Source: Campylobacteraceae bacterium
GTDB lineage: Bacteria > Campylobacterota > Campylobacteria > Campylobacterales > Campylobacteraceae
DNA: 64,000 nt
Assembly (NCBI GenBank): GCA_900753405.1
Contig: CAADYZ010000015.1
Span: 62,001 to 126,000 of the forward strand
Reading direction: 5' to 3'
The position numbers were made by a program, and so were the translations under genes. Positions 1 through 8,085 of this stretch are shown piece by piece. Below the pieces are notes generated by a model, which saw nothing but the letters and a program-made list of their open reading frames with translations, searched no databases and had not been told where the DNA came from. How positions within the stretch are numbered: position 1 is the stretch's first letter; every line of letters begins with the position of its first letter.

Positions 1-186
1 TTTCTCCTCGCAAACGGCGATGCAAGTGCCAGACTTTACAGCAAACGAGGGCTTTTTGATAAGAGTGTCGCCGACAAAAACGCCGTATGTTTTGACAAAT
101 TCGCTGATCTGCGAGCGAGAATGCGGCAAAAACGCGCACAAAACCGCGTCAAGTCGCCCGCTATTTTGGACTAAAAAATGTTGCAA
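1..186 (-). CDS. RluA/RluD-family pseudouridine synthase, N-terminal fragment (cut by window edge)
   Basis: Reading leftward from a TTG at 186, 62 codons stay open to the window edge. The peptide has the S4 RNA-binding pattern of RluA/RluD-type rRNA/tRNA pseudouridine synthases: RLDAVL, then SRSQISEFVK, a GVFVG turn and KPSFAVKSG. In the family this domain positions the RNA for a downstream catalytic domain, which lies outside the window. An AAAGG ribosome site sits about 7 bases before the TTG, supporting that start. It diverges from the response regulator at 281, so 187-280 carries both promoters. The S4 domain alone also occurs in other RNA-binding proteins, so the family is likely but not certain. 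Confidence 0.6.
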   Translation of the reverse strand, partial: MQHFLVQNSGRLDAVLCAFLPHSRSQISEFVKTYGVFVGDTLIKKPSFAVKSGTCIAVCEEK

Positions 187-238
187 ATTTTACCTTTAAG
201 AGAAAAAAATCGCAAGATTATACATTTTTTTAAATAAA

Positions 239-252
239 TTTGGATAAAATCG
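239..252 (+). promoter_or_regulatory. candidate sigma70 -10 region for the response regulator
   Basis: The segment TTGGATAAAATCGC resembles the Campylobacter extended -10 (GnTAnAAT) and follows a T-rich stretch, 30 bases before the ATG at 281. No clear -35 is seen, as is usual in this genus. Confidence 0.35.
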
Positions 253-280
253 CAACCAATAATGCTTAAAGGGAGATAAA

Positions 281-1648
281 ATGAAAAAAATTCTCATCAT
301 CGAAGACGACTTAGAATTAGCTGAAATTTTGAAAGAATTTTTGGAGATCAACGACTACATTGTCAAGGTCACGCCTGAGGCTCTCGGTGGGATCAAAGCC
401 CTAGAAGACAGCGTTTATGACGCGATCATCCTCGACTTGACGATGCCGGGGATGGACGGGCTTGAAGTTTGCCGTAAAATCCGCGCCGTAAGCGACATCC
501 CGATCATCATCAGCTCCGCTAGAAGCGACATCGGCGACAAAATCGAAGCCTTCGAGCTTGGCGCAAACGACTACCTTCCAAAACCCTACAACCCACGCGA
601 GTTGCTAGCACGCCTGCAAAGCCACATCCGCCGCGCCTCACCTCAACAAACGCCGCTTTTGCCGCTGCAACACGGGGAGTTTTTGATCGACGATTTTCGC
701 CACGAAATTCTCAAAAACGGCACGCCGCTTGACCTTACGCGCGCCGAATTTGAGGTTTTGAAATATATGATCTCGATGAACGGCGGGACGATTAGCCGCG
801 AAGAGATCATCATCAACACCAACGCCATCGACATTGACGCAGGGTCAAAAAGCGTGGATGTTTTGATCTCTCGTTTGCGCGTGAAAATCGGTGACGACGC
901 GAAAAACCCTCGTTACATCAAATCCGTCCGCGGAGTTGGGTATCGCTTCTACCAAAACGGCGTGGGCGGCGGCTTTAAGGGCGAAGTCGGCGAAGGGCTT
1001 GCAAACGCGACCATCGCCAAACCGACCAACATCCCGCCAACAACTGCTCAAAGTGCCCTTCGCGCAAGCATCCGCGCGACCAACAACGCACAACAAGAAA
1101 CGGCTCAAAACCAACCGCAACACAAACCGCAAGCCTTCTCGACCATCAACTCGATGGGCGGTTTTAACAACTTTATCAACTACAACGCCCTCCGCGACCT
1201 TGACGCGGCGCGCGAACATCTCGCAAACGCGTTTTACAGCTTAAAATCGCAAGTTTTCTCAACGCCAGACGAGCTTCAAAACGCCATCACACAAAACTTC
1301 GCTGCCCAGCAAAACAAAGCCGCGCAAGAGGCGTTGGCGCACACTTTTGGCGCGTGGCAAACGCCTAAAAACGCCCTTAGCACGAAGCAGGAGAATTTCG
1401 CGCAAGAGAGTTTAAGTAGTCAAGTCGAGGCGCATTTAAGCACCGCCTTTGCTAAACCAAAACCGCTTTCGCAAGAGGCGTTAAAAGAGACGCAGATGCA
1501 GCGAAACACGCCGTTTGCGACCACTCCGCACCCAGCCGCAAGCGCGATCGAAGAGGCAAAAGGCGGCGAAGGCAAGAGCAAATACGACTTCAAGCTCAAA
1601 AACAGCATTGACGGCTTTTTCTTGTCGCTTGACAAGGATTCAGAGTAA
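281..1648 (+). CDS. OmpR-family response regulator with long C-terminal extension (ArsR/RacR/CprR-like)
   Basis: DNA-binding response regulator. Residues 1-118 form a receiver with acidic D9/D10, phospho-acceptor D52 (LDLTMPG) and K101 (LPKPYNP). Residues 130-226 are an OmpR-type winged helix ending in SVRGVGYRFY. The receiver, especially IIISSARSD and DYLPKPY, is closest by eye to H. pylori ArsR and the Campylobacter RacR/CprR group. Members usually end near residue 225; this one continues for about 230 residues rich in Ala, Gln, Asn, Thr and Pro, without recognisable domains and probably disordered. No histidine kinase follows, so the partner is elsewhere or absent. A GGGAG ribosome site precedes the ATG. 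The extension uses the same codon style as the gene, so it does not look like a recent frameshift fusion. Confidence 0.85.
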   Translation: MKKILIIEDDLELAEILKEFLEINDYIVKVTPEALGGIKALEDSVYDAIILDLTMPGMDGLEVCRKIRAVSDIPIIISSARSDIGDKIEAFELGANDYLPKPYNPRELLARLQSHIRRASPQQTPLLPLQHGEFLIDDFRHEILKNGTPLDLTRAEFEVLKYMISMNGGTISREEIIINTNAIDIDAGSKSVDVLISRLRVKIGDDAKNPRYIKSVRGVGYRFYQNGVGGGFKGEVGEGLANATIAKPTNIPPTTAQSALRASIRATNNAQQETAQNQPQHKPQAFSTINSMGGFNNFINYNALRDLDAAREHLANAFYSLKSQVFSTPDELQNAITQNFAAQQNKAAQEALAHTFGAWQTPKNALSTKQENFAQESLSSQVEAHLSTAFAKPKPLSQEALKETQMQRNTPFATTPHPAASAIEEAKGGEGKSKYDFKLKNSIDGFFLSLDKDSE

Positions 1649-1654
1649 CTTTTG

Positions 1655-1702
1655 TGGGTAAAATTTGCGCCAAACGCTTTTGAAGTTGGAAAATTTTACC
1701 CA
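1655..1702 (+). terminator. hairpin after the response regulator
   Basis: Twelve-base perfect arms TGGGTAAAATTT (1655-1666) and AAATTTTACCCA (1691-1702) are separated by 24 bases and start 6 bases after the stop codon. The stem is AT-rich and no clean T-run follows, so this is a possible rather than a classic terminator. Confidence 0.45.
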
Positions 1703-1774
1703 AATTTCAAATTTCACTTCACTTTTTACACCATTTTTAAATTTGATTTTAGTCAAGTTTAAAAGCAGCCAAAT

Positions 1775-1794
1775 TGTCAAATTCAAATTTGACA
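1775..1794. repeat. dispersed palindrome, near-perfect variant
   Basis: TGTCAAATTCAAATTTGACA: the arms match the ideal element and the centre differs by one base (CA for CG). It is intergenic and followed by an AT-rich tail. Confidence 0.8.
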
Positions 1795-1989
1795 TATTAT
1801 ATAAATTTAATGTTTAGGAAATTTGCGCCTTTGCGCCTTGTAAAAACCGAATTTGAGCCGCACTTTTTGAGAATTATTATTAAAATAAATCTTAAAATCC
1901 AAGATTAATTTCAACCTCGCATTTTCACTTTAACAAAAGGTGTTAAAATTTCGCAGGTTTTTAACCAAATCATCTCAAAAGGAGAAAAA

Positions 1990-3498
1990 ATGAGTATCTA
2001 TGCTGACTACACGAAAGTTTTCAAACCACAATACGAAAACTTCATCAACGGTGAATGGCGCGCGCCAAAAAGCGGAGCTTACACGGAGAATATCACGCCG
2101 ATTTCTGGCAAGGTGATCACTCGTGTGCCGCTTTCAAATGATAACGACATTCAAGACGCACTTGACGCGGCGACTGCTGCGAAAGAGTCGTGGGCGAAAA
2201 CGCCAGTCGCAACGCGCGCTTCACTTTTGCTGAAAATCGCCGACCGACTTGAAGAGAATTTGGAGCTTTTAGCCTACGCTGAGACCTATGACAACGGCAA
2301 GCCGATCCGCGAGACGCTAAATGCGGATGTTCCACTTGCGATTGACCATTTTAGATATTTCGCTGGTTGTATCCGCGCACAAGAAGGGGCGATCAGCGAC
2401 ATTGACGAAAACACGGTTGCTTACCACTTTCACGAGCCACTAGGCGTTGTCGGGCAGATCATCCCGTGGAATTTTCCACTACTAATGGCGGCGTGGAAGC
2501 TTGCGCCTGCGCTAGCTGCTGGAAACTGCATCGTCCTTAAACCAGCAAGCGCAACTCCTGCGAGCATCCTAGTTTTGGTGGATTTAATCAAAGACATCCT
2601 ACCAAAAGGCGTGCTAAATGTCGTAAATGGCAGCGGCGGCAAAGTCGGCAAAGCTCTCGCCACAAGCCCGCAAATCTCAAAAGTTGCCTTCACTGGCTCA
2701 ACAAGCGTTGGCAGGCAGATTATGCAATACGCAACCGAAAACATCATCCCAGTCACGCTTGAATTAGGCGGCAAAAGCCCTAACATCTTCTTTGAAGACA
2801 TCTTCGACAAAGATGACGACTTTTTGGACAAAGCGGTCGAGGGCTTGGTCTTGTTTGCGTTTAACCAAGGCGAGGTTTGCACTTGCCCAAGTCGCGCACT
2901 CATCCAAGAGAGCATCTACGACAAGTTTATGGAGCGAGTTTTAAAACGCATTGAGGCGATCAAATTTGGCAACCCACTAGACATTAACACGATGATGGGC
3001 GCGCAAGTGAGCCAAGAGCAGGTGGATACCATTTTGGGTTACATTAAAATCGGCAAAGAAGAAGGAGCGCAATGCCTTTGCGGCGGCGAGTTTAACCACT
3101 TAGGTGGCGAGCTTGAAAACGGCTTTTACATCAAACCGACAATCTTCAAAGGGCACAACAAGATGAGAATCTTCCAAGAGGAGATCTTTGGTCCTGTGCT
3201 TGCGGTGACTACTTTCAAAGACGAAAAAGAGGCGCTTGAAATCGCAAACGACACGATCTACGGGCTTGGCGCGGGCGTTTGGACGCGTGACGGCAGCAGG
3301 GCTTACCGCGTAGGTCGAGGGATCAAAGCTGGTCGCGTTTGGACAAACTGCTACCACGCATACCCAGCGCACGCGGCGTTTGGCGGCTACAAACAAAGCG
3401 GCATCGGACGCGAGACACATAAGATGATGTTAGAGCACTACCAACAAACCAAAAACCTACTTGTAAGCTACTCACCTAAAAAACTTGGCTTCTTTTAA
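1990..3498 (+). CDS. NAD(P)-dependent aldehyde dehydrogenase (AldB/ExaC-like)
   Basis: Oxidises an aldehyde, probably acetaldehyde or another short one, to the acid in the cytoplasm. The 502 residues cover the whole ALDH fold: IIPWNFPLLM near 157-166, KPASATP near 184-190, the Rossmann FTGST at 234-238, catalytic base E258 in LELGGKSPN, and catalytic C297 in NQGEVCTC. The C-terminal GPVLAVTTF and FGGYKQSGIGRE motifs are present. The length and the CTCPSR context fit the group that includes AldB and ExaC. A strong AAAAGGAG site supports the ATG. The DUF779 gene lies 68 bases downstream, a pairing seen repeatedly for this group. The exact substrate cannot be read from the sequence. Confidence 0.92.
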   Translation: MSIYADYTKVFKPQYENFINGEWRAPKSGAYTENITPISGKVITRVPLSNDNDIQDALDAATAAKESWAKTPVATRASLLLKIADRLEENLELLAYAETYDNGKPIRETLNADVPLAIDHFRYFAGCIRAQEGAISDIDENTVAYHFHEPLGVVGQIIPWNFPLLMAAWKLAPALAAGNCIVLKPASATPASILVLVDLIKDILPKGVLNVVNGSGGKVGKALATSPQISKVAFTGSTSVGRQIMQYATENIIPVTLELGGKSPNIFFEDIFDKDDDFLDKAVEGLVLFAFNQGEVCTCPSRALIQESIYDKFMERVLKRIEAIKFGNPLDINTMMGAQVSQEQVDTILGYIKIGKEEGAQCLCGGEFNHLGGELENGFYIKPTIFKGHNKMRIFQEEIFGPVLAVTTFKDEKEALEIANDTIYGLGAGVWTRDGSRAYRVGRGIKAGRVWTNCYHAYPAHAAFGGYKQSGIGRETHKMMLEHYQQTKNLLVSYSPKKLGFF

Positions 3499-3566
3499 CA
3501 GGCGTTAGCGGCGGGCGTGGGGCGACTCACGCCTTTGCAAAAATCGAATTTGACTAAGGAGGCGGC

Positions 3567-3914
3567 GTGAGCGAGTTTAGTTTTAACGCAGACAAGGCGG
3601 CGGTGGAGTTTGTTGCGGGGCTGGAAGCGGACGAAGGCGAGTTGGTTTTGACGCTTTCAAACGGCTGTTGTGACGGAAGTTCGGTTTTTTGCACTTACAA
3701 AGAGGATTTCAAGTCGCACGAGGCTTTCAAGCTTGTTGCCGTGGTGAGCAAAACGCCCTTTTACATCCCGCTTAACACGCTGCATTTTTTTGACAACCAG
3801 ACGCTGAATTTGACGCTGCTAAAAGGTAACAACCCAAACGAGTTTTCGCTCGACTTTGGGCGCGGGAGTTACTTGCGAGTCGTCTCGACTCTGTGTCCTG
3901 TGAGAAATGTGTAA
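3567..3914 (+). CDS. DUF779 family protein, partner of aldehyde dehydrogenase
   Basis: A 115-residue cytoplasmic protein with the DUF779 signature GCCDGSSVFC at about residues 33-42 and a conserved-looking C-terminal segment (LDFGRGSYLRVVS). The family is repeatedly found beside acetaldehyde-type dehydrogenases, but its biochemical role is not established; the clustered cysteines could bind metal or act in redox chemistry (inference). The start is GTG at 3567, chosen because an AAGGAGG site lies 5 bases upstream. A variant of the dispersed repeat immediately precedes that site. The last 30 or so codons are duplicated in decayed form about 396 bases downstream. Confidence 0.85.
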   Translation: MSEFSFNADKAAVEFVAGLEADEGELVLTLSNGCCDGSSVFCTYKEDFKSHEAFKLVAVVSKTPFYIPLNTLHFFDNQTLNLTLLKGNNPNEFSLDFGRGSYLRVVSTLCPVRNV

Positions 3915-3933
3915 TCAAATTTGGTTTTGACAA
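3881..3933 (+). repeat. 53-bp direct repeat, copy 1 (end of the DUF779 gene)
   Basis: These 53 bases recur identically at 4277-4329. They span the last codons and stop of the DUF779 gene and the adjoining repeat variant. Similarity continues with gaps on both sides. Confidence 0.9.
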
Positions 3934-4159
3934 TTTGCGGCGTTTCTCACGCTGTTTGACCGCTTGATTTTTTTACGATTTGTGCTAAAAAATGTGTGAT
4001 CAAATTTAAATTTAACAATTTGCGGTAAAAAAAAGAAACGCCAAAATCAAATTCGGTTTTGACAAATTTTTGGCAACGACCAATTGATTTGACGCTTTGC
4101 CACTAACGCCGCTTCACTGCTAGGTTTCATTTCTGTGGCAAACAAACCGCCTTTTTAGC

Positions 4160-4309
4160 CCAGCCCAACACGCTGATTTTTTTGAAACCAGAGTTTGACG
4201 CTGCTAAAAGGCAACTTTACTAAACTTTGCCAAACGAGTTTTCGCTAGGCTTTGGGCGAGCAACTGACTTGCGAGCCGTCTCGACTCTGTGTCCTGTGAG
4301 AAATGTGTA
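4160..4309 (+). pseudogene. decayed partial duplicate of the DUF779 gene 3' end
   Basis: Aligns by eye with 3766-3913: AACACGCTG, a run of T, CAG or CCAGA, TTTGACGCTGCTAAAAGG, CCAAACGAGTTTTCGCT, CTTTGGGCG, ACTTGCGAG, then the exact 53-bp match ending past the stop. Insertions and deletions break the frame and create a stop (TTTACTAAAC near 4217), and no start codon or ribosome site remains. Weak similarity may reach back to about 4115. It is a remnant of a tandem duplication, not a gene. Confidence 0.8.
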
Positions 4310-4329
4310 ATCAAATTTGGTTTTGACAA
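4277..4329 (+). repeat. 53-bp direct repeat, copy 2
   Basis: Identical to 3881-3933, offset 396 bases. The exact identity of this part contrasts with the decay of the rest of the copy. Confidence 0.9.
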
Positions 4330-4477
4330 GTCGCGTTGAAAAGAAGTGCTAAAATCAAATTTGAATTTTACAATTTGCGGTAAAAAAGAAGAAATGCCAA
4401 AACCAAATTTGATTTTGACATTTTCAAAAAGTCGTTTTGCCTTAAACTTGACGCTTAAAGCAAAACTTGAAAGCTGC

Positions 4478-4966
4478 TTAGAAAACTGGCTTTAACGCCG
4501 TAACCCACGCGTTTGCGCGCTCTTTCCAATTCTCATCACCTTTATAATCCACAACCAACCCAACAAACTTGCCGTTGATTAGCGAGAGTGAGTTTGTGAA
4601 GTTTGTGTAGTTGCCAACTTCGCTGCTGCCAACTAGCTTCGCACCGCGTATGAGTGGCAAAAACTCAACCAAGCCGTCATTAAAAGTCTCTGGGTGTCTC
4701 TCTTGGTTGCCAACGCCTACAAGGGCGATTGTTTTGCCTTTGAAGTCCGCCTCTGCGACTAGGTTTAACTTCGCCTTAAAGTCCTTTTGCAACTCGCCGT
4801 AAGCGTGCGTTGAAGCGACGAAGATAAACCTTGTGAAGCGAGTGAAAAAGTCAGCCGTTAGGTTTTGCGCGTCTATGATCTCCGCGTCAAAATTCGCCCC
4901 AACAAACTCCGCAACATCCTTCGCATCACCCTTGTTTGAGCCGTAAATAATGCCTACATTTGCCAT
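4478..4966 (-). CDS. fldA: flavodoxin
   Basis: A 162-residue FMN-binding electron carrier. The N-terminal phosphate-binding loop is IYGSNKGDAKDVAE, followed by the flavin-contacting segments VASTHAYGELQKDF and LVGVGNQERHPETFNDG, the usual long-chain flavodoxin layout. In Campylobacterota flavodoxin accepts electrons from pyruvate and 2-oxoglutarate oxidoreductases and passes them to FqrB; an FqrB-type reductase is encoded at 48612. The start is placed at the ATG at 4966 because GGAGATTTA lies directly before it; a longer frame to 5005 has no comparable site and would add 13 residues ahead of the canonical start. Confidence 0.92.
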   Translation of the reverse strand: MANVGIIYGSNKGDAKDVAEFVGANFDAEIIDAQNLTADFFTRFTRFIFVASTHAYGELQKDFKAKLNLVAEADFKGKTIALVGVGNQERHPETFNDGLVEFLPLIRGAKLVGSSEVGNYTNFTNSLSLINGKFVGLVVDYKGDENWKERANAWVTALKPVF

Positions 4967-5052
4967 TAAATCTCCTTGTTTTGAAATTTTGTTGATTGTA
5001 ACCAAAAAAGATTAAATTACTCTTATGAGTGTCAAATTTGGTTTTTGCAACT

Positions 5053-7143
5053 TTACTTTTGCAGCCGCTTGATCATAATGTGTAAAATGTCGATCGCAGC
5101 AGGCGTGATGCCGCTGATGTTGGCTGCGGCGGCGAGCGTTTGCGGGCGGAATTTCTCCAACTTCTCAACCACCTCAGCGCTCAAACCGCCAACTTGCCGA
5201 AAGTCGAAATTCTCAGGAATTTGCACCTCCAAAAGCTGGTGAAGCTTTGCAACATCCTCGACCTGCTGCTTAACATAATGACTGTATTTTGCCTCAGTTA
5301 AAATCAGCCCAAGTTGCGTTGGCGTAAGGCTTTGCCAAAACTTTTTAAACTCGCTAAACTCGCCATCTCGCTCGGCACACTTTTTGGCGCAAATGTCAAA
5401 AATCCCGCCAAAATCCGCCAACTTCTGTACGCTAAAAGTGCTTCTTGCGACAATCTTGATCAACTCAGTTTTGGAATTCACGCTCTCCTCGCCAAGTGAG
5501 GCTAAAAACTCGCTAAACTCACGCCCAGAAGTTGCAAATTCGCTCTGCAAAATCGCAATCGCCCTGCTTTGCGCCGCCTTTAAAGCTTCGATCTGCGCGC
5601 TCTCTTCGCCGCTTAAAAGCCCGAGCCAAAAACCCTTGCGCCCAAGCCGCAAAATCGCATTTTCCTCACGCAACATCAACCTAAACTCAGCCCTGCTAGT
5701 AAACATCCTGTAAGGCTCGCGCGTGCCTTTTGTCACCAAGTCATCCACCAACACGCCAAGATACGCCTCGTCTCTGCTTAAAACCAGCTCGCCGCCAAGT
5801 GCGTTGTCGCCAAAACCAAGCGAAAGTGCGGCGTTTGCACCTGCTGCAAAGCCCTGTGCCGCCGCCTCTTCGTAGCCTGTCGTGCCGTTGATCTGCCCTG
5901 CGAGGTAAAGCCCGCCGACCGCCCTAGTTTCAAGCGTGTGGCGAAGCTGAGTTGGCAAGACAAAGTCATACTCAATTGCATATCCGTGCCGCGTAATCAC
6001 CGCGTTTTCAAAGCCTCTGACGCTGCGAAGTGTGTCAAGCTGAACCTCGTAAGGCAGTGAAGTTGAAAAGCCGTTGATGTAAAATTCGTTTGCTTGCGCG
6101 GTTTGCGGCTCGATGAAAAGGTGGTGTCGCTCGCGCGTGGCAAAGCGGTTGATCTTATCTTCGATGCTAGGGCAATAGCGCGGACCAGTGGCGTTGATCT
6201 GCCCTGTAAAAAGCGGCGCGCGGTGGAAATTCGAGGCGATTTTCTCGTGCGTGACGGCGTTTGTGTAGGCGATGAAACACGGCAATTCTTTTGGCTCGAA
6301 CTCGCCATTTTGGTTGAAATTACGCGGAAATTTCCGCCAAAAAGTTGTCAAATTCGAATTTGACAAACCTTTTTGTCCGCCCAAACGCGCAAGCCAAAAC
6401 TCACAGCTAAACTCCTCATTTTGCGGCGGTTGCGTTGTATTTTGTTTTTTTGCCGCCCGTTTGTGCCGAAAGCTAAACGGCGTGGCAAACTCGTCACTTG
6501 GCTGCATCTCAAACGCGCTAAAATCCAGCGACTCGCCAAGCACGCGCGGGCAAGTGCCAGTCTTCAAACGACTCATCTCCAACCCCAAATTCGCAAGTGA
6601 AGTCGAGAGGTTTTTTGCGCCAAATTCGCCTACTCGTCCAGCTTTTAGCTGAACTTCGCCGATGTGGATTGTCGCGTCAAGAAAAGTGCCAGTGGTGATA
6701 ATTAGTTTGCGAGTTTTGTAGTAGTTTCCAAGCTGAGTTTTCACCCCGCAAACCGCGCCATTTTGCGTGAAAATCTCGCTCGTCATCTCTTGCGTGACTT
6801 GCAAATTCGGTGTCGTCAAAAGCAGTGTCCTAGCCGCAACCCTGTAAAGGTCCATATCAATCTGCGCCCTACTTCCACGCACAGCAGAACCCTTGCTCTC
6901 GTTTAAAACCCTAAACTGAATCCCCGCAACATCAGTCAAAACGCCCATCGCCCCGCCGAGCGCATCCACCTCTTTAACCAAGTGTCCCTTCGCCAAACCG
7001 CCGATCGCAGGGTTGCAGCTTGCCGCGCCGATCTGGTCAATTAGCGTTGTAATCAAAAGCGTCTTTGCCCCCATCCTAGCCGCCGCAAAACTCGCCTCGA
7101 TCCCCGCGTGACCGCCGCCTATTACTATCACATCAAATTCCAT
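5053..7143 (-). CDS. mnmG: tRNA uridine-5-carboxymethylaminomethyl modification enzyme MnmG (GidA)
   Basis: FAD-dependent enzyme that, with MnmE, installs the carboxymethylaminomethyl group on wobble U34 of tRNAs. Visible motifs: FAD-binding VIVIGGGHAGIEAS at the N-terminus, SCNPAIGGLAKGHLVKE, LKTGTCPR, GPRYCPSIEDK, and GQINGTTGYEEAAAQG. At 696 residues it is longer than the usual 615-630. The excess lies between PFSF and LPCFIAYTN, where the family has about ten residues and this protein about sixty; that insert encodes LSNSNLT from a perfect dispersed palindrome (6346-6365). The start is the ATG at 7143; a TTG six codons upstream is the alternative. The gene diverges from fbp. Confidence 0.96.
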   Translation of the reverse strand: MEFDVIVIGGGHAGIEASFAAARMGAKTLLITTLIDQIGAASCNPAIGGLAKGHLVKEVDALGGAMGVLTDVAGIQFRVLNESKGSAVRGSRAQIDMDLYRVAARTLLLTTPNLQVTQEMTSEIFTQNGAVCGVKTQLGNYYKTRKLIITTGTFLDATIHIGEVQLKAGRVGEFGAKNLSTSLANLGLEMSRLKTGTCPRVLGESLDFSAFEMQPSDEFATPFSFRHKRAAKKQNTTQPPQNEEFSCEFWLARLGGQKGLSNSNLTTFWRKFPRNFNQNGEFEPKELPCFIAYTNAVTHEKIASNFHRAPLFTGQINATGPRYCPSIEDKINRFATRERHHLFIEPQTAQANEFYINGFSTSLPYEVQLDTLRSVRGFENAVITRHGYAIEYDFVLPTQLRHTLETRAVGGLYLAGQINGTTGYEEAAAQGFAAGANAALSLGFGDNALGGELVLSRDEAYLGVLVDDLVTKGTREPYRMFTSRAEFRLMLREENAILRLGRKGFWLGLLSGEESAQIEALKAAQSRAIAILQSEFATSGREFSEFLASLGEESVNSKTELIKIVARSTFSVQKLADFGGIFDICAKKCAERDGEFSEFKKFWQSLTPTQLGLILTEAKYSHYVKQQVEDVAKLHQLLEVQIPENFDFRQVGGLSAEVVEKLEKFRPQTLAAAANISGITPAAIDILHIMIKRLQK
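6346..6365. repeat. dispersed palindrome, perfect 20-mer, inside mnmG
   Basis: TGTCAAATTCGAATTTGACA, perfect. Read in the mnmG frame as SNSNLT, within an approximately 50-residue insertion relative to ordinary MnmG. Confidence 0.95.
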
Positions 7144-7245
7144 TGTCGCCCCAATTTTCAATTTAAGTCGCGGATTTTAACGAAAATAAAGTAAAAAGAA
7201 ATTAAAATCGCCCATAAAACTATCCAAAAGTAAAAAGGGGCGAAA

Positions 7246-8085
7246 ATGACTGAAATTTTTGAAGGCATCCAAAGGTGCGCACTCGCTATTAGCAACCTGC
7301 TAAAATACGGCGAACAAGGCTACACGGAGCATTCAAACGCAACGGGCGATGTGCAGTTGAAGCTTGATGTTGCGAGTGACGAAGTTGTCACAAAAGAGCT
7401 TGGGAAAATCAGCGCGATCAAACGCCTAGTCAGCGAAGAGAAAGAAGAAGCGTTAGAGCTGAATGAAAACGGCAAATTCATTGTCGCTTACGACCCGCTT
7501 GACGGCAGCAGTTTGGTGGATGTGAATTTTAGCATCGGGTCGATTTTTGGTGTTTATCAAGGTGAGTTGAAGCCTAAAAACCTCGTTGCAAGCGGTTATG
7601 TGCTTTACGGACCTCGCACGGAGATCGTCTGGTGCGAGGAGAGTCCGAAACTTTTTGTGCTTGGCAAGGACGAGAAATTCGCGTTTGTAAGAGAGCTAAA
7701 ACTCAACCAAAAAGGCAAACTTAACGCCACTGGCGGGACGCAAAAGGGTTGGAGTCAAAGCCACAGAGAGCTTGTCAGAGGACTGTTTGAGGAGGGTTAC
7801 AGGCTTCGTTACAGCGGGGCGATGGTGGCGGATTTGCACCAAATTTTGCTAAAAGGCGGCGGTTTGTTTAGCTACCCTCCGACAACTGACGCGCCAAATG
7901 GCAAGCTGAGGATTAGCTTTGAGGTGTTGCCTTTTGCGTGGATTTTCCAAAAGGCTGGCGGGGCTACGACAAACGGCACGAACGAGTCTCTTTTTGAGAT
8001 CGACCTGCCAAAAATTCACGCCACAACGCCTTGTTATTTTGGGTCAAAATACGAGATCGAGAAGGTGCGTAAATGCAATTCTTAG
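7246..8085 (+). CDS. fbp: fructose-1,6-bisphosphatase class I
   Basis: Hydrolyses fructose 1,6-bisphosphate to fructose 6-phosphate in gluconeogenesis, which is the main direction of this pathway in Campylobacter. The metal/phosphate signature DPLDGSSLVDVN is at residues 83-94, and the sugar-binding end contains RYSGAMVADLHQILLKGGGLFSYP and PFAWIFQKAGG. At 279 residues it matches the short bacterial class I enzymes. GGGGCG before the ATG serves as ribosome site. Its 3' end overlaps the next gene by 13 bases, implying coupled translation. Confidence 0.95.
   Translation: MTEIFEGIQRCALAISNLLKYGEQGYTEHSNATGDVQLKLDVASDEVVTKELGKISAIKRLVSEEKEEALELNENGKFIVAYDPLDGSSLVDVNFSIGSIFGVYQGELKPKNLVASGYVLYGPRTEIVWCEESPKLFVLGKDEKFAFVRELKLNQKGKLNATGGTQKGWSQSHRELVRGLFEEGYRLRYSGAMVADLHQILLKGGGLFSYPPTTDAPNGKLRISFEVLPFAWIFQKAGGATTNGTNESLFEIDLPKIHATTPCYFGSKYEIEKVRKCNS

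Larger units (their letters stand above)
1649..1989. other. 341-bp intergenic region before the aldehyde dehydrogenase gene
   Basis: Contains the terminator-like hairpin at 1655-1702, the near-perfect palindrome of the dispersed family at 1775-1794, an AT-rich stretch at 1795-1812, and an AAAAGGAGAAAAA ribosome site just before 1990. No open frame of convincing coding character was seen. Confidence 0.7.
3915..4477. other. 563-bp intergenic region with degraded duplication and repeat variants
   Basis: Holds the decayed second copy of the DUF779 3' end plus at least five variants of the dispersed palindrome (for example at 3913-3933, 3999-4016, 4046-4063, 4309-4329 and 4402-4420). The segments around 3981-4063 and 4346-4420 resemble each other, sharing CAATTTGCGGTAAAA, so the duplicated unit includes the original downstream spacer. 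No intact gene was seen. Confidence 0.75.

Noticed and set aside
845..1219. Open frame of 124 codons on the minus strand inside the response regulator gene
   Set aside because: It overlaps a well-supported gene, has no ribosome site and its composition mirrors the real frame; the same applies to many other long shadow frames in this GC-richer genome.
1860..1905. Possible Fur box in GAGAATTATTATTAAAATAA upstream of the aldehyde dehydrogenase
   Set aside because: AT-rich similarity only; too weak to distinguish from background.
5045..5242. Plus-strand frame at the end of mnmG
   Set aside because: It is a shadow of mnmG; the mnmG frame carries all conserved motifs.
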